A stretch of 64,000 nucleotides of DNA from Lutraria lutraria (taxonomy: Eukaryota > Mollusca > Bivalvia > Venerida > Mactridae): assembly GCA_964023205.1 (NCBI GenBank), contig OZ026845.1, positions 7,822,001 through 7,886,000 on the forward strand, in the 5' to 3' direction. A program made the translations under genes and the position numbers. The notes below the pieces were generated by a model that searched no databases, was not told the origin of the DNA, and was given only the letters and a program-made list of their open reading frames with translations. Of this stretch, positions 1 through 13,600 are shown piece by piece (the stretch's first letter is position 1; each line of letters opens with the position of its first letter).

Positions 1-2600
1 TATTACACAGGTGAACCATTTCAAATAGTTATTAACACTAAATGCAATAATAGTTCAAGAAAGAAATCAAGTCTTCATGAATTCCTTTAAAATTGGTTGA
101 GAGAAACAAAGCGAAGACAATCTTCAAATAATATAAACTGATAGCCGATTGTAAAAAAATGATATCTGAAACAATTTATACCACACTCTAAAAGGCACTC
201 AATGTGGCAAACCCGATACAATCAAGGTCAAAATACCGTTGGCAACCATTTCTGTTTTACTCTTGATCAGTCATGTTCGAAATATGACATTGGCAACAGT
301 TGATAGCATACTCTAAATCTGTCAGGCGTTTTAAGACGACAATGTCAACTATCTAAATCTTACTTAAAGTCATAGGTGCGCATGGATTCCAGCAAAGTCG
401 TAGCATAAAAAATAAAAGAATAGTGGAACTATTATCTCATAATCATTATTCTTTTCTGCATTATACAGGTATTCAATAGCAACTGAAATATATGTATCAT
501 TCAGTGTTGTATCGCGGATATTTAATACCATTAATAGACGATATTCAATACGTAATACTCTAGCCAGTATGAAATATAGAAAACCAGGAAAGTTTTCGAT
601 TTTCTTTACCTTTGTTTTGTTCTGTTTTGAAACCCCTTTTTGACATGGAATACCTTCATATGCAGATCAGAGATGTTCCAAATAATTGTCTGCTCAATAG
701 GAAGAAGATTTGTGAGAAATCGGTGAATGAATATAGGCAATGACTCGAAGCTTTTATCGATTAATTGAATCATTTTTGGTGTCTGTTGTGATAGCTTTAG
801 AGACGTCACATTAATTATTAAAGCGAATGATACATTGTATTAGATATTATAATGAATGTCAAAAATAATGGAAGAAGAACAAGGAGTTTATGTGTCTCGA
901 TAACGTAATAAACGAAGTAATATCACCGATAAAATCATAAGTTTGAATATTTATTCGCCTGCTCATGATATGTACATTAGTTTGATATGAACTTATGAAA
1001 AAAGAACTTAACTGACAACTCAAACACTCATCGCTCTCATCAGCTCGTGACCAGATAGGTTTCATACGTGAGGAAGCAGTCCAGCTAGCTTACGGGAGAA
1101 TCGGTGACTAAAGTTGGAGAAGTTGCCAAATGACATCGCAGGTTTGTGCAACGCCCAACTCCAATGGAAAAGAAATAGCGTATACATACCTTCCATTGAA
1201 CTTCCGTTCGCTGATTTGTGTCAATTTAAAGCAAAATACACAACCGGCAATTTCAGCAAAGGGGCCATACTACGCACTCCAGAAACAGGTTTTAACAACA
1301 CATGATATTTAACATACGAATGATTGAGCTAAACAAAACTGTAATGTTTTGAATAATATCATATGTAACAAGCTAATCGTTATAAAAATGTTCTCATCAT
1401 CAATAATATTAATATGTCTTTGAAGTTTATAAAGAAATACATGATCATCTTCTCATTACAAAACATTATACAACAAAAGTCATGGAATAGTTGACCAAGC
1501 CAAAATGCAAAAGCATCCTTCTAGACATATTTAGCGATAACGATTTGTAGTTGTATTTATTCGTCGCGTTTATTCCAGTATCATATGTGTCAATGTCCGT
1601 TCCAATGTCTTTGAAATTGTACTGGAAAGTTTTTGTTTATTAACTAAGGCATTTTCTTTGTTTCACTTAAAACACGAAAGCCATGGCAACATCGTAGAAT
1701 TACAGCCAACATTTTCTAGTTTAAGTGAGTTTTCAAATTGCTCACCGACTTCTTGTGAATGGCCATTTTTATGACCACGCACCAGGGTGTATGTCTTAAC
1801 GTTGCAGAAATTAATTATTTGCATTAATTGGAATTTAATTGATCATTTGGGAACAACTTTGAAATTGATAAAGATTAAAGTGAACTGTTTGGAGAAAACA
1901 CATCAAGCAAATATAATGAAAATAATGAAGGCATTAAAATCGACGACCAATAATATCGTGTAACAGTCTTTGGCGGATCTTTTAGATTAATACCAAAAAC
2001 TCGAATTTGGTTGCGGGACGCGTGGAAATTGACAAAATAAATTAATGTCGATTAAAGGTATCGATTATCAGCCATTTCGCAGGCAAATGTGCATTTTTTT
2101 AACAAAAAATATGTTACCAAAGTCAAATAAGCAACAAACATGACATTGAATTAATGTTTGATTGCGTAATATCACAGTTTTGTTATGATTGATTGTTGTT
2201 TCCAATCGAAAAGAATCATTCCAAGTATTTTTAAGTTAACCGAAGTCTCAAAAACTAACACAATTAGATCTGTTCTTATAATGCCAATGAAAACGTGGTA
2301 TTTTGTACACGATGTTGTGAAAGATTTTTAAAATGCAGATACCACATAGACACGGTTTACAAGATTTAAATTTTCCCAGCAATATTTCTTTTATTTACTA
2401 GACAGATACTAATAGTAAATCTGTCCTGTGTTGCCAGAGTACCGATTTTTCTAAAAGTTTTACTTTCTATACATGTGTTTTATCTTTAACACGTTAGAAC
2501 CTTAATAAGACTTCCGTGAAACAGAGACTGTCTAGCTATTTAGACAAAATTTATTTCCATAAACGTCGCTTCAAAATTGTCCAATAGTAATGGTATTGTA
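1..2600. repeat. diverged segmental duplication, copy A
   Basis: Homologous in order to 10,690-14,119. It probably continues left of the window, since similarity is present from base 1 onward. Similarity is patchy over 1-1,650, high over about 1,660-2,060, and moderate to 2,600. The frames at 1,114-1,312 lie in a stretch where copy A has about 85 bases absent from B, so they have no conservation support. Confidence 0.85.
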
Positions 2601-2794
2601 CTGGCTTCCTACCCCTGCATTAAGGCAGTCTCGAAATTATTTCAAATTTAAATCTTACATATCACCATAGTTCAGTGTTGATTGTGAATAAGGCCATTTG
2701 TAAAACGTGTATTTTTGCAGTCATTCGATCGAATCATTTAAAGGACCCCATCCCGATCCCATCCCAACAAATATAGCGAGTTTTGTCAGTTTTA

Positions 2795-2975
2795 TATAAG
2801 GCCCAGCAAACATTACATATCGATCCAATATCGGGCCGATATCAGTTGCTGTGTTGGCCCGACATCGGTGTCCCGTGCATGAGCAACACGGCTAAATATC
2901 GGTCCGATATGGGCTGTATACCTGTTCACCGATCTGGAGCCGATGTCATGCCGATATTCACATATCAGTTTACTT
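2795..2975. repeat. palindrome-rich dispersed repeat
   Basis: Repeated half-palindromes around CGATATCGG: CCAATATCGGGCCGATATC, GGCCCGACATCGGTGTCC, AATATCGGTCCGATATGGG, GCCGATGTCATGCCGATATT. A weaker relative is at 6,555-6,600. The 86-codon frame here is a by-product. Confidence 0.6.
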
Positions 2976-4039
2976 TCCTCCTTAAAATCCGCTTTTCGAT
3001 TGCCAAGCCTAGGGCCATTACAGTTGATTTACAAGTGTATTAGGAAACATAACAATGCACCAATTTAAACACAATTTATAATCATCAAGTCATTTCATTG
3101 TCCGCGTATTTTATTTAAAAAAAGTATATTCAGTGTTGAACACATGTAAAGTCAGCATAAGAGTGACTAAAAAGGGCCCTGGCCAATGGACAACGTCGTT
3201 ACAAAATTGTAGCGGAAGACGCAGTCAATGAAAATTTGAGCAACTCCTGTCCGAGCTTGAGACGCTGGAAGCTTTGACCGAAAAAGGTACAAAAAGGGGT
3301 TTTGTTTGAAACCCTCAAAATATGTACACTACAATCAACAGGAATTCACAGTTTTATCTAAATACTGATTTATATAATTATGCTATCTATTTGTTAACTA
3401 CATCAGGAATGATTTCCTTTGTCCATGAAATAATAATAATATACCAAAAATATGTTAGGCGTTACATAGTGTATATTGTGACTTTAAACTTAAAGACAGT
3501 GTTCAAATGTGTGCCTTTCTTAGACCTGCATGATTGGATAATTTTGTTTTTAAAAAATGGTCGCGAAAATGTGTGACATTCACGACTTAATTAAACAAAA
3601 ATAAACAAAACATCATTCACATAAAATGTCACTACATGTGTGCAGTAAGATATTGATACACACATCTGAGAACTAGCAAAAACTAAAGTTAAACTGTTTT
3701 CACGTCAAATAATTCAAAAATACGTCCATACAACTTGACATTCAGGATTTAAAACTCTAACAGAGTTTCTCAATTTAGAATTACAGCCAGCTAACACATC
3801 GCTTTGTATATCTATCGTTGGTTAAACTCCTGTTAGAATATTGTAAAATATGAGGTCTTTCTGTAAATATTGCAAAAACAAAATTATGGTATTTCGTTAA
3901 CGTGGCGTTTTATTACCCACTGAAAGTTGGACCTACGATAGTTGTAAAAGAATTTAATTACCTATAGGTCCTGTTCTAAGTTACACTGTAAACTGTGGGT
4001 TGAATATTGAACACATTGTTGGTAAACCCTTAGGTCGCT
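2976..4039. other. gene-free stretch
   Basis: Nothing recognised. An 84-codon frame at 3,322-3,576 is AT-driven. Confidence 0.5.
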
Positions 4040-5131
4040 TAATATTCTCTTTGTAAATGCCACGATTTTGACTTAACTCCAAGGACATTTTGTCAATTGT
4101 TTGATGCTTTTGTGCTGCCTATTTTAAATAATTCCTCTGAAGTTTGGGGTTATACGAAATCGAAGGAGCTGGAAAGAATACATTTGAAATTTTGTAAACG
4201 TTTATTGAGAGTCTGATAAAATACATGTACTGCTGCTGTGTATGGCGAGCCTGGTATATATACTTAGAAATAGATATGTCAAGATCATTAGATACTGGTT
4301 TAAGGTTATAGGTACTTATAATATAATAGTACGTACTGTATATAATACAGCATTAAATGATTGTAATAGGTGTTGCAATAATATGGTATCTAAAGTAAAA
4401 CACTTACTGAATGAATATGATTGTTTACACGGCTTTTATAATCCATACGGTGTAAATGTTAAAAGGTTGTTGTATGATTTTAAATTGAAGTTAATTAATT
4501 TTTTTCATGATGATTGGCTAAAATCACTTGATAGTCCTATTTATTTTTGTATAAAGAATGTAAACAAATAATTTGGTTATGAAAAATATTTGGATATTTT
4601 ACCAAGAAGCTTGCGTTTTTACTTTTGTAGACTAAGATTATGAGTTCATCCTTTAAGACTACAAACAAATAGGCCTAGAATTTTACCAGAAGGGAGATAT
4701 TGTTTATGTTGTGATAAAAGAGATATCGAAAATGAGCATCATTTTGTCTGTATGTGTCCCTGCTTCGTTGATATTAGAAAAAAGTTTTTGCATAAATATA
4801 TGTATGAAAATCCATCTATGTATAAATTTATAAATTATTAAAAATCGTTAAATAGCGATGAACTTACCAATCTGTCTGTGTATATAATAGAAGCTCTCGC
4901 TGATAGAAATGCAATTTTGAATATTAATAGGATATGATCCACTATATAACTATATTGTTTCGATTTGTTCATCCTCATTGTATATATATCATGACTATGT
5001 GTTTCACTCATATATGCATAACTTGACCATTATTTGTGTAAATATTCACGTGATATATATTTGTATTTGTAGTATTTATTCTGATGTATACTATGTACAC
5101 GTCTGAATAAAGTATCTGTTCTGTTCTGTTA
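4040..5131 (+). mobile_element. LINE 3' part (C-terminal reverse transcriptase region and 3' UTR)
   Basis: 4,060-4,210 reads CQLFDAFVLPILN, SSEVWGYTKSKELERIHLKF then CKRLL; after a break, 4,242-4,571 reads VYILRNRYVKIIRYWFKVIG ... NEYDCLHGFYNPY ... NFFHDDWLKSLDSPI; 4,680-4,840 gives RILPEGRYCLCCDKRDIENE followed by HHFVCMCPCFVDI with a CxxC...H...C knuckle. These are the thumb and C-terminal parts of a LINE. The 3' UTR ends CTGAATAAAGTATC and a TCTGTTCTGTTCTGTT tail. Frameshifts and stops make it dead. The 109-codon frame at 4,242 is part of it. Confidence 0.85.
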
Positions 5132-5173
5132 AGTTCTTATATTTGAGAAAAAAACGAACAACAATTCTACAAT

Positions 5174-5211
5174 GAGATTATTAGTGCAGTGGTAGGAATG
5201 CTCGCTTAGGT
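5174..5211 (+). mobile_element. 5' half of a split tRNA-Gly-like SINE head
   Basis: GTGCAGTGGTAGGAATGCTC with an A box matches the D-arm and start of the anticodon arm of tRNA-Gly-like sequences. It is cut at TTAGGT by the LINE and continues at 6,094. Confidence 0.7.
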
Positions 5212-6087
5212 TTTTTTTCCAATTACCGAACGGTAATCCGTTTATTCATTTTTTTATAACATATATACAGGATATTACATATTACATATACATATAAATT
5301 AGCATGTATATGTATGAAAATACACTATTATAATGCAATATTAATTTGCTAAATATGATGAAAAGTTTAACACTGACAAAAGTGATGTTTATAATATTAT
5401 GTATATACCAACACGTTTGTGGTTAGGTAGCGTTAACAAACAATACTGATTGGTTTAACATAGATGAAAAAGGAAAAATACGTCAACATAGTATAAGTGA
5501 TTTAAACTTAGAGATAAAATAATTTGTTTCATTTTTATTTTCGTAGTATTCAATTAGTGTGGAAAGTTCATATTTAAACAGATTCCATACATTGACATCT
5601 TTAAGTTTATTTTCACTGATGAAGTATGCTTTGTAAATGCAAATACCGAGTAGTGTTAAAATATATTGAAATAGTTGTATTGGGTATATTTAACTTTATA
5701 ACCGACTAAAATAGTTTTTAAGTATTTGATGTCTTTGTTAATGCTACACTCATTAGGAACATACTGTAATTTGGTCCAGATTTCTCGTACAGTCTTACAA
5801 TCAATAAAAACATGTTCATAATTTTCTACAACGTGACACAATTCTGTGAGTCTACCATTTTCCATCTAAATCGTATTTCTTTACACGGGAAAATTCTGTG
5901 GAGTAATTTGTATTTGAACTGTTTAAGTCTGTTGTCGTGTAAAGAATTTATAAATTTATATTGTGAATGCCAATCGATGTTTTCTTTAAAATGTGAATTC
6001 CAGAATCTGTGTATATAAGGAGTTGTAAATTTAGTTTCAATCATTAAGTTGTATATTTGTTTATTGGTTAATACAGCAATGGGTTTG
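5212..6087 (-). mobile_element. 5'-truncated antisense LINE inserted in the tRNA-like SINE
   Basis: The minus strand reads a LINE C-terminal region: TPYIHRFWNSHFKENIDWHS, QYKFINSLHDNRLKQFKYKL, then after a frameshift near 5,850 CHVVENYEHVFIDC (a C..H...C-type knuckle) and REIWTKLQYV, then after another near 5,655 IYKAYFISENKLKDVNVWNL. The poly-T at 5,211-5,218 is the 3' poly-A tail on the other strand. TTAGGT at 5,206-5,211 and 6,088-6,093 is the target duplication. All this fits target-primed reverse transcription with 5' truncation. Confidence 0.85.
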
Positions 6088-6127
6088 TTAGGTAATGGAA
6101 TGTCCCGGGTTCAATCCCCGGTCGGAG
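6088..6127 (+). mobile_element. 3' half of a split tRNA-Gly-like SINE head
   Basis: TGTCCCGGGTTCAATCCCCG forms a perfect T arm and B box, followed by GTCGGAGCA like a tRNA 3' acceptor strand. It begins with TTAGGT, the duplicate of 5,206-5,211. Confidence 0.72.
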
Positions 6128-9100
6128 CAATCAATTGATAAGAACATTTTTCTCAAGTAATTAGCTAAGATATTAAATAGAAAGTATAGTTGTGTTAAAA
6201 AAGATATTTTAAATCACTTTAGAAAAAGTGGTCTAACATATTGCCATGTGTACAAAATTCAAACTGTTAAATAAAGCAAAAACATAAAACATTTCTAAAA
6301 AATATGAAAGAAAAACATTTATTTAAAGACGTCATGGCACTAAAACTGAAAAAAATCTAAACAAGAATGGGAAAGTGAAATTTGCTAAATTAAATAAATA
6401 TAGGTGTCCATTCATTCGAGTCAGAAATCCTTAAATGAACTTCTGAGATTGTCCCATACTGAATATCTAGCATTCAATAAAAACATCTACCCTTCCCGAA
6501 AATGCAGTTTTCTTGAAAAACTTGCAAAATTAAAATCAATAATCACCGGTATGCCATCATGCAGCCGATATTGGGCCGACATGATCATGTTTTCTAGGGG
6601 TATTCTCCGAGCTTTTAGTTTGTATAGCAAGTGATACTAGTAATGTTTACACAAAAACAAAAGAATACACAAAATCCTACCTAATACTTCCATAGTGGTG
6701 TGTGATTGAATTTCTTACGATAATATGATTTATGAGTGCTTTCAGCCAATGGTAATTGTACATTTCATAAAGAAATTTAGCGATTACCAGAATTATTCGG
6801 TAATGGTGAAAAGATTTAGAGGTCTATTATATTGCAATTACAGTACATGTAATTACTTAATAGCATATCTTAACAAAGTAATAATCCTTGTGTCTCAAAT
6901 ATCTCGACATTGTATGAAATGACAATGTAGTTACCAAGATCTCCCATTACGAAGATCAGCCTTCATTCCATGCCATAAAATGTAAAATGTTTAATCATTT
7001 ATCATTTATCCTTATCTGAAGCAATCAGAATGAAACTTGCCAATTATATGTTTACGGAGATTATTTCAGTGTTAGTGGAACGTCGATCCACGTGGATTCT
7101 TTCATAAAATCTCTAAACCAACTAATGAAACCAACACTTCTGTTATATTATATTCTATAGCTATCGTAGGAATATCAGTTCAAAAATTATATAATTTTAT
7201 ACATTTGTACATATATATCATATTACCTAACACAATACTTGTTGCAATAAATTTGTAAACTGGGCAATATCGAAAAGCTAAAAGGACTGCGTTCTGATTC
7301 TGATACGACCGAGATTAAGGCACTTGCTAGAACAAAATAGTTCATTACTTTTTTCTCAGACAATGCATCTCGTACATGTATGATGTTTTTTTTTAAAAAT
7401 GCTCGGAGTGAGATACTTATTGATACAAATGTCCCTAATGTATGGGCAAGACAAACATTAGGGTCATACTTTGAGCTGAGTACACTAATGTTTTGGGGGT
7501 CAATTGTTGTATGAATTGGTAACCTAAATTTGGTTCATTACACCAGACAAATACGTTTTCAATACGTGAAACACAAGGTAAATGTCCAAAATGACAATCA
7601 TACGCAAAACCGGTAGGAATTTACTGTTCAAATAACACAATGGCTTAATGATAGTTTTCTTTTCCAAGATTTCATTATGAACAGACTTCTATACATTTAT
7701 TTGAAATCATTTCTTTTAATGGTTGCTTATTAGCTAAGTTTATAGTGTATCCATTACTTATCTGTTCATCATATTTTCCAAGTAAGAAAACCCAATAAAG
7801 TAATGAACAGGCAAGGTCATCCACCACATTATCTTGTAGAACGGTCAACGATGACTTATCTCTTTTCATTTTTTGTGTCAGTTAATTTTTCATAGATATA
7901 CACAAAAAAACATACAATTGTTAATTGTTAACAATGTTTTAATCAAGATTGTGTTCTTTCTAGACACCTACGCGTGATCCATTTTGGGTATGTAATGTTG
8001 TTCCCATTGAAATGTGCGTTTTCTAAGATGTTTTGCATTAATTAATATTGTGTTATGTGACAAGAAGATTACAAAGGTACAAAGAACGAATGATTTATTG
8101 CTGAGAAAAAGAATGAGCCTTAACACGGATGAGACACTCTACAAAATATCTGACTACTACAAGCAAAATAATATTTAGTATGCCAATGTTGTTTGGCATT
8201 ATTTCTGATGTATTCAATGTAAAAATATCGACTCTGATTAATGAACAATTAGTTATACATAAGCCCGAATGGAACTAGGCAACAGTGAGTTCAACGTATC
8301 AGGAATTATCTAAAACTTGGCTAAAGTTTCGAAGCATTGACGAATTTCCTGTAGCCATCGGAAATAATATTAGCTACATGATTTAAAACCTCAGTCAGTT
8401 AGTATCATATATATTCCTTTCGCAATTCCAAACATTGACATTGGAAAATGTTTCTTACGTGTAGATACCCTTAATTGTGTTTTGTTTAAATTGTAAAGAC
8501 GACGGTTTATATTAATTACATTTAAATATACCATATAAGTATGAAAATATAGTAAACTTTAAGGGACATAATATCTTATGTATGCTTGTTTTTTTTAAAT
8601 ATATGCATTCATCGTATAGGTTATTTATGTTTTCAAGTATTTATCATTTTACATTTTATGACATGTGCTTGATAATTCATTCTGAATGGTTATCATTATT
8701 ATTAAATTCTATTAAAACTTGATAGCACTTTATAGCAACATATCGCTTCATCATGACTTAGTTTAAAATTACTATTATACATTTGAATACATGAATATTC
8801 AAGTATTGTGTGCAGTAAATTGATGCATGATTTGAATCCCTTGTGTATATTTTTAATCGAACTTCCATCAACAATCTAGATTCTAGTCCACTTATAACAC
8901 AGTTGTTCATATATGTTTATAAATCTGTATATGTTGTCACCGTTAATACTCAAAATTGCTGGTTGGTTACTGTAATACTGTATTGAAGACAGGATGAGTA
9001 CTTCAAAGCATTCTATTTCGAGTGGAATGTCTGATAAAAATCTCATTGAACACAATGACACCCATTTTAGCGCTTTCTGTTAATTACAAAACAATAAGTA

Positions 9101-9541
9101 ACAATTCCAATAGCTCTTTATAAAATGGTGACGTTGCTAAAACTATGTATTCACGTTTAATAAATTTACACTCGTTCATTGAGACTTTATATTTTTTGTT
9201 TATGAGTAATCAATTTATTCCAGAAATTTAAAAAAACATGCTCAAAATGCTACTGCTCTAACAATATGATACGCAGTCATTAAACTGTCCACAAACATAA
9301 CTCAGATCGTGGAATGCCCACGAAAAGACAACAGATGAATTTAGCGTGAGACCAAACATGGGACATGTCATTATTGCAACGACAGATAATTGTAGACCTT
9401 TTTCATTTAAATGTCTACAAAAATATCTTCTTCCAACACAAAGTGCTATGTAAAGTCGACATGACTTGCTTCTAAATACGTATTTTATGTACAACCTCGA
9501 TGTTAATATCGAATTGATGTCTTAAGTGCGTAATGCAATTA
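6128..9541. other. gene-free stretch
   Basis: AT-rich; no exon recognised. 6,560-6,590 has a short CCGATATTGGGCCGACAT block reminiscent of the repeat at 2,795-2,975. Short frames only. Confidence 0.5.
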
Positions 9542-9766
9542 ACCGCCTTATAGCCCATCGCCATTGTCCTGCAGTTAGTGCGCTGGACATGAAAAGCGGC
9601 GATCCGGGTTCGATTTTCCTCCGTACACGGATAGGTCGCCGGCTACTTTTGGATGGGTAAGTTAGTACTTGTGAATATACATCCCAGAAAAACTGGTTGG
9701 TTGAATCGGTCGACGTACATAACTGAATTATGTTTAAAACGGCGTTAATCAAACTGAAACAAAGCA
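9542..9766 (+). mobile_element. tRNA-derived SINE (family 1)
   Basis: CAGTTAGTGCGCTGGACATG (A-box region) and GATCCGGGTTCGATTTTCC (B box) are followed by a body with CACGGATAGGTCGCC, AAGTTAGTACTTGTG and a tail AAACGGCGTTAATC. The tail and body recur in reverse at 31,526-31,757 and 58,268-58,372. Confidence 0.72.
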
Positions 9767-10689
9767 ATTATCATCTATGCAAATTATTACGTGTAGTTAG
9801 AAAAGCTGGCGCAATGATTGGACAAAAGCAGTACGTAATGGTTTTCGTTCTTTAATTAGTTTTTGAGATGGTTGATATGTTATTGTAGATAGATGCCGAT
9901 GTTTTCTGTAAGCATGGTGGTTGGCTTTGGGTGTGTAATTGTCTGGTGATGTAGATAGTTTACAGGAACTTTGTCCTGAAAATCTGTATAAATTTTCCAA
10001 TTATTAAGACAAACTTTCAACTTGTTTCTTAACACCTTTAAACTTTTGCACCCAGTTCCGCGAAATTAAAGTTTGTTAGTGTCTTCCTTCGTTGTCCATC
10101 CACGCATACACAAACTTATCTAGACTCATTTCCTATCATATGTTTCATAATTTAAGGTTTCAATTATTCTAGGGATTCAGGGACAACTCAATAAAAAGAG
10201 TTAAAACACCAAGACATCGATATAATAACACACCCTTTGGAACAATTTAGCAATAATGTTGCTCCTGTAATTGGAGTATAATTAGCTTTTGTCCTAGCTA
10301 TTGTGTTATTCGCAGTAGATAAAAACGTCACCCTTAGCTAAACATTTCAAAGTTCATTAAACTTGGATAGAGGTGAAAAGAATAACCAAGAAAATGTTAG
10401 TTTACAAAGCTCAAGGCATGAACCTAAGATACGATGCGTTATTTTTTTCATTTTGTCTCCTGAATATGTTTTTCCTTAACATGAAGATATATACGTTATT
10501 TACAGAATTGCACTAATTATAAAACACGCCCTACCCTTTTCCGTTGTATACATGCTTATATAAGGTTTTTATGAAATATCTAAATGAACACAAAAACAAA
10601 GTTTGGAAATATCATGCTCGGTTAGAAAACAAAAGCTTTTGACACTATTTCTTTCTCAATCTAAAGTATCTTTAAAATCTATAGTTATA
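9767..10689. other. gene-free stretch
   Basis: Nothing recognised between the SINE and duplicated segment B. Confidence 0.5.
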
Positions 10690-13600
10690 AATAGTTATTT
10701 ATACTTTATGCAAGAATAGTTCAGAAAGAAATCAAATTATCGTGATTTTTTATCAAAGGGACAGAAAAGAAAAACGAAGGAAACCGATTGTAAGGAATGT
10801 TATATAAAATGGCATTATAATTTATATGACATTTATACTTAAAATCAATCGGTGTCAGTGGCATGACAAAAGCAACAGCAGTTTTCACCTTACTCTTAAA
10901 TTATTAACATATTTAAAAAAGACAATAGCAACCCCAAATAATTGTATTGGTAACCGTTAATATCTTACTCATGAACAATCAAGTTCGAGGAATGAAATTG
11001 GCAATCTGTCACACGCTAAAAAATGACAATGTCGATTGGTTAGATCTTATTCAAAGTGAAAGATGCGCATAAGCAACTTAAAAATTTAAAATTGCAACCG
11101 GTAAAGGCGGCATTCAGTATCTAGGCTTTATTACGCGTCCTGCATTGTACATATTGCCTAATTATGTTTGATATATCTTTCAATTCCAGGTTATATAAGT
11201 AATTTTCAGATCATTCACAGCATTCCATTAACAATTGTTCGTTACTCAATAGTAACAATAAAGCGAAAGTTTATGACAGATAGAATCATTATAGCGAAAC
11301 CTGATTTGACAGTAGATTTAACTAGAAAAGTTTATATCAGAATCATATAACAGTGACCGTAAATCATTTCATATGTTCATGCGTTCCAAGTTCTTTCGTA
11401 ACAATTTTGTGAGCCGATAAAGACTATAAGTAATGGACAAAGAATGGGGAATCAATGGGTATGTGATCTCGTTTTTTGGTAAGATTAGTAGCAAATTAAT
11501 GGACATTCTAGTCATTTTGTTCACAATTCTGTATGCTTATGTAATGGTTCTAGTTTCAGTATCTCATATAATAAAATCCTTAGGGCAATAGGCGTACACT
11601 TATGTTTGTTTCTAGTAACATGTTATTGAAAATAGGGTAGGTTGGTTGGGGCGTTTTGGTTGTGCATGGAAAGGTAAAGAAAATGAGAAAGTTGTACTGT
11701 ACCTCGACCTTAATAAAAAGTCTAAGGTCGCTGAAAAAAAATAGGGTAGGTCGGGTAACCAGACACAAACTTCTTAAGGCCTTACTCTTAGCACCCGTTC
11801 ATTTATATGACTAATCAAATAGACCCCTGAATGAAGATAAAGTGTGTGTAAAGACCACATTTCTTCATTCCTATTTCTATTTGTTTTACACGTTTGTCTG
11901 TACATTCGCAGATGTATTAATTACGTATTTATCGCGGCTTCTCAATTTATTGAATTGGGGCATTTGGAGTGTTTACCTATATCGTAAATTGGCAATGAAT
12001 TGATAAAATAAAACCTCAAACATTTTACAGATCGTTTACACCTTTAAATGTCTTATCCTAATTGATGCTTTTGAAGATTTTGATTCGGTCTAATTCCTTA
12101 AAAACAAGATAATGAGTTAATGTATTTGAACTTTTAATATTACGTGTTCAGTTATAAATTAGCCATAACTTCTAGCTAAGATTACCATTAACCATTGACC
12201 CAATATCTAACCAATCAAAACCAAGCATTTAGAAAGTTGTAAAATATTTCAGTCAAGACATAGCATTTTGATTCGGACCAATTACCTTATTCCTTTATGT
12301 TCGAAAGTAGTCCACTTGCGGGAAACGCAATCGGGGACTTAATGCAATATCAGTATTGTCTGTATTCATCAAAAACAAAAAGTAGTGGAACTGTTATTTC
12401 AAAAGCAACATTCTCTTTTCTCCATTATCAATAAATTCAATAAAACAAACAGCTGCAGTTTGAATATACATTCGTCTTCTTACGATATGTACATTACTTT
12501 GATATGAAAAAGTAATTGAGTGACCACTCAAACACTGCTTTTCTGCGAAACTATGATAACATTGACATGAAAGCACTCGCCCTCATCTCTGTTACTTTGA
12601 AACCAGCTCGTCACAAGCTAAGTTTCACATATGAGGAGGCTTACGGCTAGCTAGATTACGGAATATTTGGGGATTGAAGTTGGAGAACGTAATATTTGTG
12701 ACCATTTAAAGCAAAATGCACAATCAACAATTTAAGCAAAAGGGTCACACTACGTACTTCAGAAACGGGTTTGAACAACACATTATATGAAACATACGAA
12801 TGCTTGAGCTCCAAAAAACCGGTAACCAAATGTTTCAATAGGTTTTAACATGTTGTACAATCCCATGTGTAACAAATCAATATTAATAAAAGTTCTCAGC
12901 ATCAATGATATTGATAAGACTTTTAAATTAATGTTTCTGAATAAATACATACTTGTCTGCTCATTTACCAAGTATTATACTACAAAAGGCAGTTGGCAAA
13001 GACATATTCAGTGATGAAAATGATATAGTCCTATCTGTTTGTCTGTCTTCCGTGCGCTTTATTCCAGTTCCAATGCCTATCATTCCATATTTGCGTCTTT
13101 AGTGAGCTGCATTAAAGCATCCTGTGTCAATGTGTGTTCCGATGTCTTTGAAATTGGATAGGCTCTAACTATGGCATTTTCTTTGTTTCACTTAAAACTA
13201 CACGAAGCCATGGCAACATCGTAGTATTACAGCCAACATTTTCTAGTTTAAGTGAGTTTTCAAATTGCTCACCGACTTTTTTGAATGGCCATTTTTATGA
13301 CCACGCACAAGGGCGTCTGTCTTAACGATTCACAAATTAATTATTTGCATTAATTGGAATTTAATTGTTCATTTGGGAACAACTTTGAAATTGATAAAGA
13401 TTGAATTGAATTATTTGGAGAAAACACATCAAGCAAATATAATGAAAATAATGAAGGCATTAAAATCGACGAGCAATAATATCGTGTTACAGTCTCTGGT
13501 GGATCGCTTGAAGTAATACCAAATACGCGAAATTGGTTGCGGGACGCACGGAAGTTGACAAAATAAATTAATGTCAACAAGTATCGATTATCAGCAAAGC

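Noticed and set aside
5174..6127. A functional tRNA-Gly gene
   Set aside because: It is split by a LINE, the 5' acceptor strand does not pair with the 3' strand, and no proper anticodon arm is left.
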